Source of the DNA: JBGSKV01 sp041740975
GTDB taxonomy: Bacteria > Bdellovibrionota_B > Oligoflexia > Oligoflexales > JALZUQ01
Reading direction: 5' to 3'
Length of the DNA stretch: 64,000 nucleotides
Assembly: GCA_041740975.1 (NCBI GenBank)
Contig: JBGSKV010000117.1
Coordinates: 91,333-155,332 of the forward strand
A program made the position numbers and the translations under genes. Shown here piece after piece: positions 26,049 through 35,548 of this stretch; position 1 is the first letter of the stretch; each line of letters begins with the position of its first letter. The notes under the pieces were generated by a model. It worked only from the letters and a program-made list of their open reading frames with translations, searched no databases and was not told where the DNA came from.

Positions 26049-28049
26049 TCATAGAGCAGATCCTACAAAAAGTGGTTGTCCATTCAATAACCCGTCCCAG
26101 CGCGGGCGCGAAGGCTTTTGATCGATTGTATAGAGATGAATTCCTCGATCGAGAAGTACCGAGTGTGCTTTTTTTAAGACATTCTCGGGTATGCCGTAGA
26201 TGATGGGCAGTTGAAAAGGATGTCGACCTACTAAAGAATCGAAATCCAAATTAGCAAGTTCCCTATCGACGGCATTAAACTTGGGGAAAAGTGCAGTTTG
26301 TTCTTCCCATTCAATGCCTTTGCCAAATATCCTGGCAAGACTTACGAATTGATGCTGCAGTGCAGTCTGAGTCTCGACATCGAAATTTGCCAGCCAATAT
26401 TTGTGAAACTCCGTTTGAAGAATATCAATCTGAAAGTCATCCACAGGATGTTCACAGAAAAGTAATCGAGCCGACAAACAGCCGCGTTGACCTAGCGAGA
26501 ACGCTTCTTCAATAATATTCTTTGCAACTTCCGAAGTCATCTGACTCGTAAAGAGCGCAACGATATGATTGCCAAAGCCAACAGTCGGGATTTGGCTAAG
26601 TTCTTTAATTTTTTCTACAGTTTCATTGGTGCCAAAGCAAAGAATGCTCCCAATGCCAGGCGAAAGATCTTCTGTTCCGATCTGGATTTGCGTGGGGCAT
26701 GTTTCCATTCGAGCTTGAGGAAGGGCCAATAATCCGCGAAAAAATCGTACTATAAGTGAATGTTCCTCAGAAAAACTAATGGGCAGTCTGACATGGACTT
26801 TCAAACCTGCCACATAAGCAACGGCCAAAGGATAGATCCCAACTAAAGTGTGATTGTTGGGAAGTATAAAAAGCCATTCATCAGCAATGAGTTGACTCTG
26901 GCTTGCTGTTTCCAATATTTCTGACCACTTGCATTTCTTTATCTCAGTACTTAGGTCATGAAGCGTTCTTTGGGCGGCATGATCGGACCCAATTTCTTTA
27001 CTCAAACTTTGAATGGCTTCAGAACTATTAAAGAAAAAATCTGCGAAATTTTCAAATTCTTTGGCTCGAAGGTAGGCACTTTCGTCGAACTCGATGCTGA
27101 GGGTAAAAGCTTGGCCAATTGATCGTTTTTGCGGACAGATCGGGCCGACCTCGCCGGCAAGTATCGAGCATCCCTTCAATGGTGCGCTTTTCAGTCGATT
27201 TATAAAACGAATCCCTTCACTTGAAATCTCAACCATGTCCTGCGTTCGGATAGGGTAGGGGCAGTCAATACGTTTGGGGTCCCATATAGTGAGGCAACCC
27301 CTTCCTTGCAGGTGGAAAGTATTATCCGGCTTTTGCACAAAACATTCAACGTCGCTAGTAAAATTCCAAAATCCGTTTCCACGCCCATAAGCTTGGCATG
27401 CTAGTTCGCACATGCCATACTCACTCCAAATATTTTCATCATTCAAATCGAAGAATTTTTGAAGACTCAGATAAAATTCTTTCTTCTCGACTCCAATGTT
27501 TTTGCTGCCGCCTGTTTCAAATATAATGCTGTTAGGATGAAGCGAGTAAGATTCTTCAGTTTTCATAATATTAACTAGATGCGTTACTGTTCCGAAAATC
27601 CAGACCGGTTTATCATGAGGTACATTTTCTAAAGTTTGAACATAAGTTACGTCGAACTCCCCCGCGAACCAGTCCAACATTAGGGAAAGACTACTAGCAG
27701 GCCAGACCGATGGGGGCGGAATCAAACTGAATCCGGGGGCGCGAATTTTTTCAGGAAACACAATTTTAAGAGTTTGCCGGAACTGTTCGACCGCGCGCCG
27801 TCGGTACAATTCGAGCCCCTCCTTAGAAAATCCAACTTTCGAGTGGTTTCCCCCCGTTCCAGAGGATAGAAAAGATCGAAAGCTTGGTATCGGCAAACCA
27901 AGAGCTGCTGAGTCTTTGAACCATTCAATGGGAACATATGCCCTCAGATCAGAACCTTCAAAGTGGCCTAATGGCAGGCCCGTAACATGATCTAATATAT
28001 TGTTTTTATTGATATTTGTTTCGATTAGAAATTGCCCTTGGTAATCCAT
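26049..28049 (-). CDS. LuxE-type acyl-protein synthetase fused to LuxC-type acyl-CoA reductase
   Basis: A protein of 666 residues. Residues about 1-320 resemble LuxE and other adenylating enzymes: 'LSSGTGGNHSKV' (61-72), 'ETGGSKNIG' (178-186) and 'SEYGMCEL' (209-216). Residues about 370-666 resemble LuxC, an aldehyde-dehydrogenase-fold acyl reductase: 'WLFILPNNH', 'GFGNHIVALF' and the nucleophile motif 'GQRGCLSA' with Cys524. Together they would activate a fatty acid and reduce it to the aldehyde. No luciferase (luxAB) or luxD is present. It is coupled to the SprT-like gene downstream; upstream is scpA, divergent. The fusion call is strong, the product is inferred. Confidence 0.82.
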   Translation of the reverse strand: MDYQGQFLIETNINKNNILDHVTGLPLGHFEGSDLRAYVPIEWFKDSAALGLPIPSFRSFLSSGTGGNHSKVGFSKEGLELYRRRAVEQFRQTLKIVFPEKIRAPGFSLIPPPSVWPASSLSLMLDWFAGEFDVTYVQTLENVPHDKPVWIFGTVTHLVNIMKTEESYSLHPNSIIFETGGSKNIGVEKKEFYLSLQKFFDLNDENIWSEYGMCELACQAYGRGNGFWNFTSDVECFVQKPDNTFHLQGRGCLTIWDPKRIDCPYPIRTQDMVEISSEGIRFINRLKSAPLKGCSILAGEVGPICPQKRSIGQAFTLSIEFDESAYLRAKEFENFADFFFNSSEAIQSLSKEIGSDHAAQRTLHDLSTEIKKCKWSEILETASQSQLIADEWLFILPNNHTLVGIYPLAVAYVAGLKVHVRLPISFSEEHSLIVRFFRGLLALPQARMETCPTQIQIGTEDLSPGIGSILCFGTNETVEKIKELSQIPTVGFGNHIVALFTSQMTSEVAKNIIEEAFSLGQRGCLSARLLFCEHPVDDFQIDILQTEFHKYWLANFDVETQTALQHQFVSLARIFGKGIEWEEQTALFPKFNAVDRELANLDFDSLVGRHPFQLPIIYGIPENVLKKAHSVLLDRGIHLYTIDQKPSRPRWDGLLNGQPLFVGSAL

Positions 28050-28180
28050 TGCCAGTCTATGATATTTATAAGCTGCACGCGTCTCTAATCTAAATAGCTG
28101 ATAAAAAGCCGGTTTTCGGTTTTCCTTACTCTTTATACTTTGTAGTATGAGAGTGCTAATTAAAAGAGCAATGTGGATAT

Positions 28181-29014
28181 ATGGCAGCTAAATACTTTTT
28201 GCAATTAGAGCAATTCGAAGGACCACTCGATCTTCTTCTGCATCTTATAAAAGTGAATGAAATTGATGTCTTTGACATTGATATTTATTTACTCACCTCT
28301 CAGTACCTAGCTTATCTTCGGCTGATTAAGTTCGACGATTTGGGTGATGCCGGCGAGTTTCTCGAAATGGCTGCGCACCTCATCGAAATCAAATCAAAAA
28401 TGCTCCTTCCTCACGACAAAGTAGAGGAAGAACTAGACGAAGACGATCCGCGTATTCCATTGCAACAGCGATTGCAGGAATACGAACTTTTCAAATCAGC
28501 AGGGCAGTATTTGGCCGCGAGACCTCAGTTGGGCGTGCATGTTTACGGTAACAAAGAAGCCGTGCGGCTTGAGCCAATGTTTAATCATATTGAATCGCCG
28601 CTAACTGGCGAGCCCGCGACTTTGGTTATTTTGTACGAGCAAATGCTTAGAAATATGACCCTGCGTCGGAAGCCTGCAAAAGTGACCTTGAAATCGCACC
28701 ACGTAACGATTGAACAGGTTTTGGATCAGCTTGAAAAGAAGCTCGAAGACTTACATTTTATGAGTTTGCAAAGCATGTTTCCTAAGTTCCGCTCGCGGTA
28801 TGAACTGGTCGTAAATATTATGGCAACTCTCGAAATGGCAAAGACTGGTAGGCTCAAAATATATCAACGAGAACTCCTAGGCCCCGTATGGATGTATCGT
28901 CAAAGCAGTAAAGTGAAGCTTGTCTCACTTGAACCTGAACTCGACGATGCCTTACCGGAAGATATGGTACCGATGCTTGATATTCAGAAGCGAACAGAAG
29001 AAACGCCGTCATAG
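28181..29014 (+). CDS. scpA: segregation and condensation protein A
   Basis: A protein of 277 residues, kleisin subunit of the SMC-ScpAB condensin. The N-terminal 'FEGPLDLLLHLIKVNEIDVFDI' region and 'AHLIEIKSKMLLP' are diagnostic; the C-terminal winged helix that closes on SMC is at about 200-270. The first gene of scpA-scpB-rluB, with a 9-base gap to scpB. It acts on the nucleoid in chromosome segregation; smc is not in this window. Confidence 0.96.
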   Translation: MAAKYFLQLEQFEGPLDLLLHLIKVNEIDVFDIDIYLLTSQYLAYLRLIKFDDLGDAGEFLEMAAHLIEIKSKMLLPHDKVEEELDEDDPRIPLQQRLQEYELFKSAGQYLAARPQLGVHVYGNKEAVRLEPMFNHIESPLTGEPATLVILYEQMLRNMTLRRKPAKVTLKSHHVTIEQVLDQLEKKLEDLHFMSLQSMFPKFRSRYELVVNIMATLEMAKTGRLKIYQRELLGPVWMYRQSSKVKLVSLEPELDDALPEDMVPMLDIQKRTEETPS

Positions 29015-29023
29015 GATTTTGTT

Positions 29024-29953
29024 ATGCAAGAAGAAGAAAATCTATTTGAGGAAGTCGACGAATCGCTGGAAGGACTTGCGTCCGAAATAGATGGCGATCC
29101 CGAGGATATTCTCGAAGAAGAGGTGCAAGCTGTATGCGAAATGGATTTGCCTGCGCAAGTGGAGGCAATTATTTTCGCAAGCGATCGTCCGCTGAAGGTC
29201 GCTGATATCCAAGAGATCCTTATAGACGAAGTTCCCGAAGACGAGATCGCCGAAATTTTGGCTAATCTCGTCGAAGAATACGCCAATCGTGAAGGTGGAT
29301 TTAGACTATACAGTTTGAAGGGCTTGGGCTTTCAGTTTCAAACGGATCCAAAAGCGGGCCCACTTATGGAGCGTCAGTTTTCACGGCGCCCACGCCCATT
29401 GTCGCGGGCCGCGCAAGAAACTTTGGCGATCATTGCTTATCGTCAGCCGGTCACTCGCGCCGAAATTGAATTTATTCGCGGTGTTGACGCGGGAAGTATT
29501 ATGAAAGGTCTTTTGGACCGCAAACTTATCAAATGTGTCGGACGCAAAGATATCGCTGGTCGCCCCATGCTGTTCGGAACCACAAATGAATTCCTCCAAA
29601 TATTTGGAATTGGGTCCGTTAAAGAGCTTCCACCATTGGAAGCGTTCCAACCCGAGCAAGAAATGGTCAATAAGGCCATGGCTGTGATAGAGAAGGGTGA
29701 CGAAGGTCCGATTGATCCAGATTCATTTATGGATGAGGGCCAAGAATCGGCCGAGACTTTGGATGTGGACGGAATCGAAGAGCCGGCCGTGCTTTCAGAC
29801 GAAGTCGAACACCTGAAACAATCCATCGCCACCGCAGAAGAAAATATCGAAGATGTTCTCGGTGAAGGGGCCATATCTGGCGCCACAGCGGTTAGTCACA
29901 GCGAAGATGACGACGACATTTCTCATGATGATATTGAAACCGAAGAAGAGTAG
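29024..29953 (+). CDS. scpB: segregation and condensation protein B
   Basis: A protein of 309 residues, longer than the usual 180-200 because of an acidic N-terminal extension (about 1-40) and an acidic C-terminal tail of about 100 residues rich in Glu and Asp. The core has the paired winged helices of ScpB: 'VEAIIFASDRPL', 'ETLAIIAYRQPVTRAEIEFIRG' and 'GRPMLFGTT'. It binds ScpA. It lies 9 bases after scpA and 3 bases before rluB. Confidence 0.95.
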   Translation: MQEEENLFEEVDESLEGLASEIDGDPEDILEEEVQAVCEMDLPAQVEAIIFASDRPLKVADIQEILIDEVPEDEIAEILANLVEEYANREGGFRLYSLKGLGFQFQTDPKAGPLMERQFSRRPRPLSRAAQETLAIIAYRQPVTRAEIEFIRGVDAGSIMKGLLDRKLIKCVGRKDIAGRPMLFGTTNEFLQIFGIGSVKELPPLEAFQPEQEMVNKAMAVIEKGDEGPIDPDSFMDEGQESAETLDVDGIEEPAVLSDEVEHLKQSIATAEENIEDVLGEGAISGATAVSHSEDDDDISHDDIETEEE

Positions 29954-29956
29954 TTT

Positions 29957-30724
29957 ATGCAGCAACAATTTCACGAACCAATGCGCCTCCAGAAGTGGAT
30001 TGGACAAATGGGCTTAGCCTCTAGAAGGCAAGCAGAGCAGTGGATACGAGAAGGTCGACTGAGCGTAGATGGCAAAGTTGTGTCCGAACTCGGGACCAAA
30101 CTTGTCCCGCAAAACCACTCCGTAGAACTCGATGGCAGGCCCATCGGCCGCGAAACTCCTCCGAAAGTTTATTGGTTGTTTAACAAGCCAGATCGTTGCA
30201 TCACGAGTCGCAAAGATGACTTAGGACGAGCAACTATTTTCGATACGCCGCGCCTCCAAAAATTAACTTTTCCTGTTTCACCTGTTGGTCGCCTTGATTA
30301 CCGTACGGAAGGTCTCCTTATCCTTTCCAATGATGGTGATCTTGTGCATAGGCTTATGCATCCCTCTTATAAAGTTCCTAGAAAATATTATGCGCTGGTG
30401 ACTCAAAGATTGAGTGACCTGCAGTTGGAAACAATTGCTACTGGAATGACGCTACCTGATGGGCCAGTCGGTGGTTGCGAAATCCGATATCTTCACAAAC
30501 GCAAAGTCAATGACCGCGTTGATTTTTGGTACGAATTGACTGTATCCGAAGGTCGGAATCGCCTTGTCCGCCGAATTTTTGAAGCTATGGACTGCGAAGT
30601 GAAGCGGTTGATACGATTTGGTTTTGGCGATTTGCTTATGCCTGAAACTTTGGAGCCAGGCGAATACCTTCAGCTGAATGCAAGTCAGATTCGCTCTTTA
30701 AAAGAAATGACTCAACTCGTCTAA
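29957..30724 (+). CDS. rluB: 23S rRNA pseudouridine synthase, RsuA/RluB family
   Basis: A protein of 255 residues. An S4 RNA-binding domain (about 9-68) is followed by the pseudouridine synthase domain with catalytic Asp in 'GRLDYRTEGLLILSND'. The 'MRLQKWIGQMGLASRRQAE' start and scpB neighbourhood are the usual setting for rluB. RluB modifies 23S rRNA position 2605; the exact substrate here cannot be told from RluE or RsuA by eye. Confidence 0.92.
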   Translation: MQQQFHEPMRLQKWIGQMGLASRRQAEQWIREGRLSVDGKVVSELGTKLVPQNHSVELDGRPIGRETPPKVYWLFNKPDRCITSRKDDLGRATIFDTPRLQKLTFPVSPVGRLDYRTEGLLILSNDGDLVHRLMHPSYKVPRKYYALVTQRLSDLQLETIATGMTLPDGPVGGCEIRYLHKRKVNDRVDFWYELTVSEGRNRLVRRIFEAMDCEVKRLIRFGFGDLLMPETLEPGEYLQLNASQIRSLKEMTQLV

Positions 30725-30750
30725 TTTTACCATTCCTCCGAGGTCAGTTT

Positions 30751-31725
30751 ATGAAACTCGCAACTTTGAAAAATTCTAGTCGCGACGGACAGCTTGTTGT
30801 TGTTAGTCGGGATAATTTAACCTACGTCGATTCACCTTGTGAAACATTGCAGCTTGCTTTGGATAGCTGGGACGATGAGTTTCCAAAGCTAAATGCCATT
30901 TATAAAAAACTCAATGAAGGTGCGGTTGATTCAGAAAAGGTAGACCAAGCTAAATTGATGTCACCCCTACCGCGAGCTTACGAATGGATTGATGGATCAG
31001 CCTATATAAACCACGTGGTTTTAGTTCGTAAGGCCCGGGGAGCAGAGCCGCCAGAGACGCTTCGCACCGATCCATTGATTTATCAGGGAGGATCTGGGGT
31101 ATTGCTTTCGCCTCGTCAAGATATAGAGATTGCCGATACGAGTTGGGGTTTGGATTTTGAATCCGAAGTGGCCGTTGTATTAGGTGACACACCTCAAGGA
31201 ACAAAAGCGAAAGACGCATATAAATTTATTCGATTAATTATGCTTGTAAACGATGTCAGTTTACGAAATTTGATTCCGGCGGAGTTAGCCAAGAATTTTG
31301 GTTTTTTTAATTCAAAGCCGGCATCGGCCTTTTCTCCCTTCGCTGTTACTCCAGATGAGCTTGGAGAAGCGTGGCAAGGCGGTCGCGTCCATCTTCCGCT
31401 TAAATCTATCTATAATGGCAAGTTGTTTGGGGATCCCGATGCCGGCCCGGAAATGCATTTTTCTTTCTTTGATCTCATTGAACATATTTGCAAAACGCGA
31501 TCTTTTACGGCGGGAACAATTTTGGGAAGCGGAACCGTTTCGAACGAAGATCGGGCCCGTGGTTCATCATGTTTGGCCGAGAAAAGAATGATTGAACAAA
31601 TAGATGAAGGCAAAGTAAAGACGCCTTTTATGCAGATTGGTGATACAATAGAGATAGAAATGTTTGAAAAATCTGGTCAAAGTATATTTGGAAAAATACT
31701 GCAAAAAGTTGTTGCTAAGATATAG
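30751..31725 (+). CDS. fumarylacetoacetate hydrolase family protein
   Basis: A protein of 324 residues with GAGGT 7 bases before ATG. The FAH-fold core is seen at about 125-320: 'LDFESEVAVVLGDTP' (metal ligand Glu), 'IRLIMLVNDVSLRNLIP', 'FFNSKPASAFSPFAV' and 'GTILGSGTVSNED'. Family members hydrolyse or decarboxylate C-C bonds in acyl-acetoacetates and related acids; the substrate cannot be told. No tyrosine-degradation partner genes lie nearby. Its 3' end overlaps the next frame slightly. Confidence 0.88.
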   Translation: MKLATLKNSSRDGQLVVVSRDNLTYVDSPCETLQLALDSWDDEFPKLNAIYKKLNEGAVDSEKVDQAKLMSPLPRAYEWIDGSAYINHVVLVRKARGAEPPETLRTDPLIYQGGSGVLLSPRQDIEIADTSWGLDFESEVAVVLGDTPQGTKAKDAYKFIRLIMLVNDVSLRNLIPAELAKNFGFFNSKPASAFSPFAVTPDELGEAWQGGRVHLPLKSIYNGKLFGDPDAGPEMHFSFFDLIEHICKTRSFTAGTILGSGTVSNEDRARGSSCLAEKRMIEQIDEGKVKTPFMQIGDTIEIEMFEKSGQSIFGKILQKVVAKI

Positions 31726-32155
31726 GCTGATCGCCTTATTCTGCTTATTTTTGTTTGCTTCATCCGCATTCGCCGTCGAGCCTTTGGGCGATTTTCCGGG
31801 GATCGCCCTTCACATTACCGGCAAGGATTACCTGCAAATGGAATTGCTGTACGGCACATTGCAGTGCCATGCTATGCGCTGCATGACCGTTGGCGGAGCT
31901 GTGGGATTCCTACCGTTCGCGCACGATTGGAGTGTGAGCGCAAACCTCAACACTCAAGTGTTGCTGATGATCCAGCTGTTTTGGTCTCCGGGCATACTTT
32001 TAGATCACGATGATTTTGAACTCAATGGAGTGCAGAATTGGTTGGGTGTCGGAGTAGGTTCCGTGGTGGCATTGGCCCGAACAAAATATGATTTTGCATC
32101 GCGCCGCTCCCAATGGGAGTTTGGTGTTGGCGTCCGCTATTTCTTCGTAAATTAA
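31709..32155 (+). CDS. small exported, probably outer-membrane protein
   Basis: A frame of 148 residues from TTG at 31709 (TTG at 31712 and the longer TTG at 31664 are alternatives; none has a strong ribosome site). It overlaps the 3' end of the FAH-family gene by 17 bases, suggesting coupling. A signal peptide ends at Ala-Phe-Ala before 'VEPLG'. The mature protein has two close Cys in 'CHAMRC', alternates hydrophobic and polar residues and ends in Phe-Val-Asn after 'GVGVRYF', compatible with a small barrel. Function unknown. Confidence 0.65.
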   Translation: MLLRYRLIALFCLFLFASSAFAVEPLGDFPGIALHITGKDYLQMELLYGTLQCHAMRCMTVGGAVGFLPFAHDWSVSANLNTQVLLMIQLFWSPGILLDHDDFELNGVQNWLGVGVGSVVALARTKYDFASRRSQWEFGVGVRYFFVN

Positions 32156-32191
32156 TTTGCCGCCAGTTTCTTAGCAAGTTATGGTGAGCAA

Positions 32192-33112
32192 ATGACGTCG
32201 ACCCTGAACAAGCAGACACCTTTGAAACAGCCGTTCCGCGGAGTAGCTCTCGTTGTTTTTTGGCTAAAGTTTTCGGTTTCGGCCATTTTTTATTTCTCAA
32301 CAATTATAGCGTTGAATGGAATACAGGTTCTGACCCTTGTCATTCGTCCATTTTCCGTCAATGCGTTTCGAGCCGCAAATCGTTTCATTGCCAATCAATG
32401 GTGGACGTGGAGTGTCATTGGAGCAGAAAAAGTGTTGGGCGTAGAGTTTGTCATGACGGGTGATGACGTACCGCCGCAAGAAAATGCATTAATATTCGCG
32501 AACCATCAGCAGATGCCAGACATCGTCGTCATCATGATGCTAGCTTACCGAAAAGGTCGGTTGGGCGATATGAAGTGGTTTGTCAAACATGTCATTAAAT
32601 ATGTCCCTGGAATTGGATGGGGCATGCAGTTTTTGGATTGCTTGTTTCTCAAAAGGGACTGGATGGCGGACAAACCTCGCATTCTTGCAACCTTTCAAAA
32701 GATTCTCACGCATAAAGTATCCATATGGTTGATTACCTTCGTTGAGGGAACTCGTATAACTCCAGCAAAACTAGCCGCGGCCCGCGAGTTTGCGGCGCAA
32801 AAGAATCTTCCTCTATTGAATTACGTCATGCTGCCTCGCACGCGAGGGTTCACCTCAGCATTAGAAGGATTGAAAGGTCATGTCGATGCAGTCTATGATC
32901 TGACAATTGGATATGAAACGGGTATCCCTCGTCTTTATCAAATGTACGGAGGCGCTGTGAAGAGGGTTCACTTAGATGTCCGCCGTTTTCCGATTGCCAG
33001 TCTTCCTGTGACGGAAACAGAACGAGCGCAGTGGCTTGTTCAGCGTTTTGTTCGAAAAGATAAGATCATGGGTGAGTTTTTTCAAACAGGTCAGTTCCCT
33101 CAAAAATCTTAA
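32192..33112 (+). CDS. 1-acylglycerol-3-phosphate acyltransferase family protein
   Basis: A protein of 306 residues with one or two N-terminal membrane segments (about 15-55). The PlsC signature appears as 'NHQQMPDIV' (variant of the NHxxxxD catalytic motif) and 'FVEGTR', as in the YihG/LCLAT branch with 'CLFLKRDW'. It should acylate lysophospholipids at the inner membrane. It stands alone after the small exported protein; a second PlsC-type gene lies at 54209. Confidence 0.9.
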   Translation: MTSTLNKQTPLKQPFRGVALVVFWLKFSVSAIFYFSTIIALNGIQVLTLVIRPFSVNAFRAANRFIANQWWTWSVIGAEKVLGVEFVMTGDDVPPQENALIFANHQQMPDIVVIMMLAYRKGRLGDMKWFVKHVIKYVPGIGWGMQFLDCLFLKRDWMADKPRILATFQKILTHKVSIWLITFVEGTRITPAKLAAAREFAAQKNLPLLNYVMLPRTRGFTSALEGLKGHVDAVYDLTIGYETGIPRLYQMYGGAVKRVHLDVRRFPIASLPVTETERAQWLVQRFVRKDKIMGEFFQTGQFPQKS

Positions 33113-33235
33113 CCACGAAATTAACGAACTGACAGATTTATCGCTCTCTAGAAATTCAAAATTACTGACTTAAAAAAAATAATTAAAGTTTTTACCAAGA
33201 AATTCCGATAGGCCGCCTAACTAGAGGTGCGCCCT

Positions 33236-34213
33236 ATGAATTTCAGACTCTTTTTGCTGCTTTTGACTGCGATTTCTTGTTCTAACTCGGATTTCCGTGG
33301 TGGTGGGGTTCAAGTCGGAGACGTCGTAGTCAACGGCAACTCTGTTGTTCAAACGATTCCTCTCAATGCTAGTTCTAAGAAAGTGGATTTGGTCTGGCTT
33401 ATTGATAACTCAGGTTCGATGGGCGACGAAGCGGCCAATGTTCGCAATAATTTTTCTTCGTTTATCAGTACGCTTGGCAGCTCCACAGATCTCAAACTCG
33501 CGCTGATTTCAAGCACCTCCACGATGTCATCTTCTGGAGGAACGGGGGTAACCTTGCCCGTATCGGGCCCAAACTATTTGCAAGTTCCAACATTCGTTAA
33601 TAGTAATGACGCCCTAAGTTTGGCAGCAGTTGCAACCTGTCCTAACAATGGGCCAGGCATGGTTTGTGGACAACCTATTTTGACCCCTGGCTTTGGATTT
33701 GATCCGGAATTCGATGGCGTGAATCCTTCGGGAAAACTCGTGAATTTCTTTCGATCTGACGCACATCGTGTGTATGTCGTTGTGACTGATGATGAAGCCT
33801 ATGATGTGAATGAGTCCAATTTTTTGAGCCTTGTCACTCCTTACTCATTCAATCGTCGTCCCACTGTATTTGCTTTCATAGGAAAAGTATCGCAGGCGGA
33901 TTGCCACATTTCTCGACGTGGTACGGCGTACGAATCGCTAGCGGCCACCACTGGCGGAGAAACTTTTGATATTTGTGAGAAGAACTGGCAGCCGCATTTT
34001 GCAAAGTTAACTTCAAGTGTGGAAAATATCGCAAGTAAAGAATTCATCCTCAATAAAACTCCCGTTCGTATTGTGAGTGTGAAGCTTGATGGCCAGGTGC
34101 TGGCTACGACGCAATACTCCATTGATGGTAATAAACTAGTGCTCGCCGACAATGTTGTTTCTGCTCAAAACAAAATGGTAACGGTGGAATACACCATTGC
34201 AGGAAACTCCTGA
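33236..34213 (+). CDS. VWA-domain lipoprotein (copy 1)
   Basis: A protein of 325 residues. The ATG at 33236 is preferred to the GTG at 33227 because AGAGGTG lies just upstream. The leader ends at Thr-Ala-Ile-Ser-Cys15, followed by 'SNSDFRGGGV'. Residues about 50-250 form a von Willebrand A domain with the MIDAS start Asp-x-Ser-x-Ser ('WLIDNSGSMGD'). A C-terminal beta domain (about 265-325) follows. VWA domains bind ligands through a metal. Two further VWA lipoproteins occur at 40922 and 58573. Confidence 0.88.
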   Translation: MNFRLFLLLLTAISCSNSDFRGGGVQVGDVVVNGNSVVQTIPLNASSKKVDLVWLIDNSGSMGDEAANVRNNFSSFISTLGSSTDLKLALISSTSTMSSSGGTGVTLPVSGPNYLQVPTFVNSNDALSLAAVATCPNNGPGMVCGQPILTPGFGFDPEFDGVNPSGKLVNFFRSDAHRVYVVVTDDEAYDVNESNFLSLVTPYSFNRRPTVFAFIGKVSQADCHISRRGTAYESLAATTGGETFDICEKNWQPHFAKLTSSVENIASKEFILNKTPVRIVSVKLDGQVLATTQYSIDGNKLVLADNVVSAQNKMVTVEYTIAGNS

Positions 34214-34376
34214 TTGGGGACCTGATCACGACCTAAACGGTTTCAAGACTCCATCCCCATTCTTTAGACACTTTCATATATAACCACCTATTTTTAATGA
34301 TGAAAAAGTTGGAGCAGGATTTGCAATTTCCATCAGGAATGGTATCGAGTACCCCGCAGTTTTATGGAGATTGATC

Positions 34377-34784
34377 ATGGCTCACGTTGGAAAAAGCATT
34401 TTGTTCGTAACCGTGTTGGTTCTATTCGGTTGCCAAGGGCAAACCTCAGATATCGGTCATATTCAAGAAGCCAAAGCCGAAGAGAAAATCACTCTCGAAA
34501 AATATTTAAAAGATTCAGCGGCTTCAGAAGCACGTGTCCAGTCTTTCCAACAAACTTGGAAAGACGGCGTGAAAACATGTGGCTTCGTAGAAGAAGATAT
34601 GTTGTTTTCCAAAGGTATAATTAAAAATAAATTGGACCTTACTGTTCGCTGGGCTCATACAGAGGTCATTAGCGAGTCGGAAGCCAACGAATGTGAATTA
34701 ATTATAGATTATGCCGCCGACGGCACAATGGAAACCAAAAAGCCTAGCTGCCTTTGCACTTTAAAGAAGCCAATTCTTTTCTGA
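34377..34784 (+). CDS. small lipoprotein of unknown function
   Basis: A protein of 135 residues. The ATG at 34377 is preceded by GGAGA at suitable distance; TTG at 34371 is an alternative. The leader ends in Leu-Phe-Gly-Cys, a lipobox. The mature part is acidic and Lys-rich with four further Cys, including a C-x-C near the C-terminus ('SCLCTLKKP'). No family was recognised. It converges on the SDR gene, with two bases between stops. Confidence 0.75.
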   Translation: MAHVGKSILFVTVLVLFGCQGQTSDIGHIQEAKAEEKITLEKYLKDSAASEARVQSFQQTWKDGVKTCGFVEEDMLFSKGIIKNKLDLTVRWAHTEVISESEANECELIIDYAADGTMETKKPSCLCTLKKPILF

Positions 34785-34786
34785 AA

Positions 34787-35542
34787 TTAATTTTCGCGGT
34801 GAACTTTGTAGATGCTAGCCTGATCGGTCGGCATGATAATAATGTCATCGATATTCACGTGAGCTGGCCTCTGCGCCGCGAACAAAACACATTCGGCGAT
34901 ATCATTGGCTGTCAAAGGGGTCATACCCTTATAGACGGCCTTTGCTTTTTCTTGATCGTTAAAACGAACTTTCGAAAATTCTGTTTCCACCATTCCTGGG
35001 CTGATCGCGGTGACACGAATAGGCGTACCGTTTAGTTCGAGTCGCAAACTCTCACCGATGGCCTTAACGGCATGTTTCGTGCCCGCATAGACACCGCCAC
35101 CTGCGTAAGAATGATGGCCGGCAATCGAGCTAATGTTAACAATATGTCCTTTTTTCTTTTCGAGCATGGAAGGCAAGAAGGCTCGTGTGAACCTCAATAG
35201 GCCCATGACATTGGTATCAAGCATCCTTTGCCAGTCTTCTGCCTTTGCAGAGGCGATGGGGTCAACTCCTGCGGCCATACCGGCGTTATTGATAACGACA
35301 TCGGGAGCATGACAGTTTTTGAAAACAAAAGATGCGAAGCTATCGATAGAATATTGATCACAAACATCTAACGAGTGCGCGAGAACCTTACTACCCGATT
35401 CGCTCGAAATTTTTTGGCTGATTTCCTTAAGAGATTCACTTCGGCGGGCCCCTGCTATGACTTGAAAACCCGCGCGCGCAAAATATTCGGCACAAGCTCG
35501 GCCTATGCCGGCACTAGCGCCACTTATCACGACCGTTTTCAC
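34787..35542 (-). CDS. short-chain dehydrogenase/reductase
   Basis: A protein of 251 residues, classical SDR. It has the cofactor motif 'SGASAGIGRACAEYF' (TGxxxGxG variant), 'NNAGMA', catalytic Ser in 'VNISSIAG', and Tyr-x3-Lys in 'VYAGTKHAV'. The overall form ('ISPGMVETEFS', 'MLDTNVMGLLRFTRAFLP') is like YdfG-type NADP-dependent 3-hydroxy acid or serine dehydrogenases. It is the last gene of a four-gene minus-strand operon after the R3H protein, 6 bases away. Confidence 0.93.
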   Translation of the reverse strand: MKTVVISGASAGIGRACAEYFARAGFQVIAGARRSESLKEISQKISSESGSKVLAHSLDVCDQYSIDSFASFVFKNCHAPDVVINNAGMAAGVDPIASAKAEDWQRMLDTNVMGLLRFTRAFLPSMLEKKKGHIVNISSIAGHHSYAGGGVYAGTKHAVKAIGESLRLELNGTPIRVTAISPGMVETEFSKVRFNDQEKAKAVYKGMTPLTANDIAECVLFAAQRPAHVNIDDIIIMPTDQASIYKVHREN

Positions 35543-35548
35543 GGAAGT

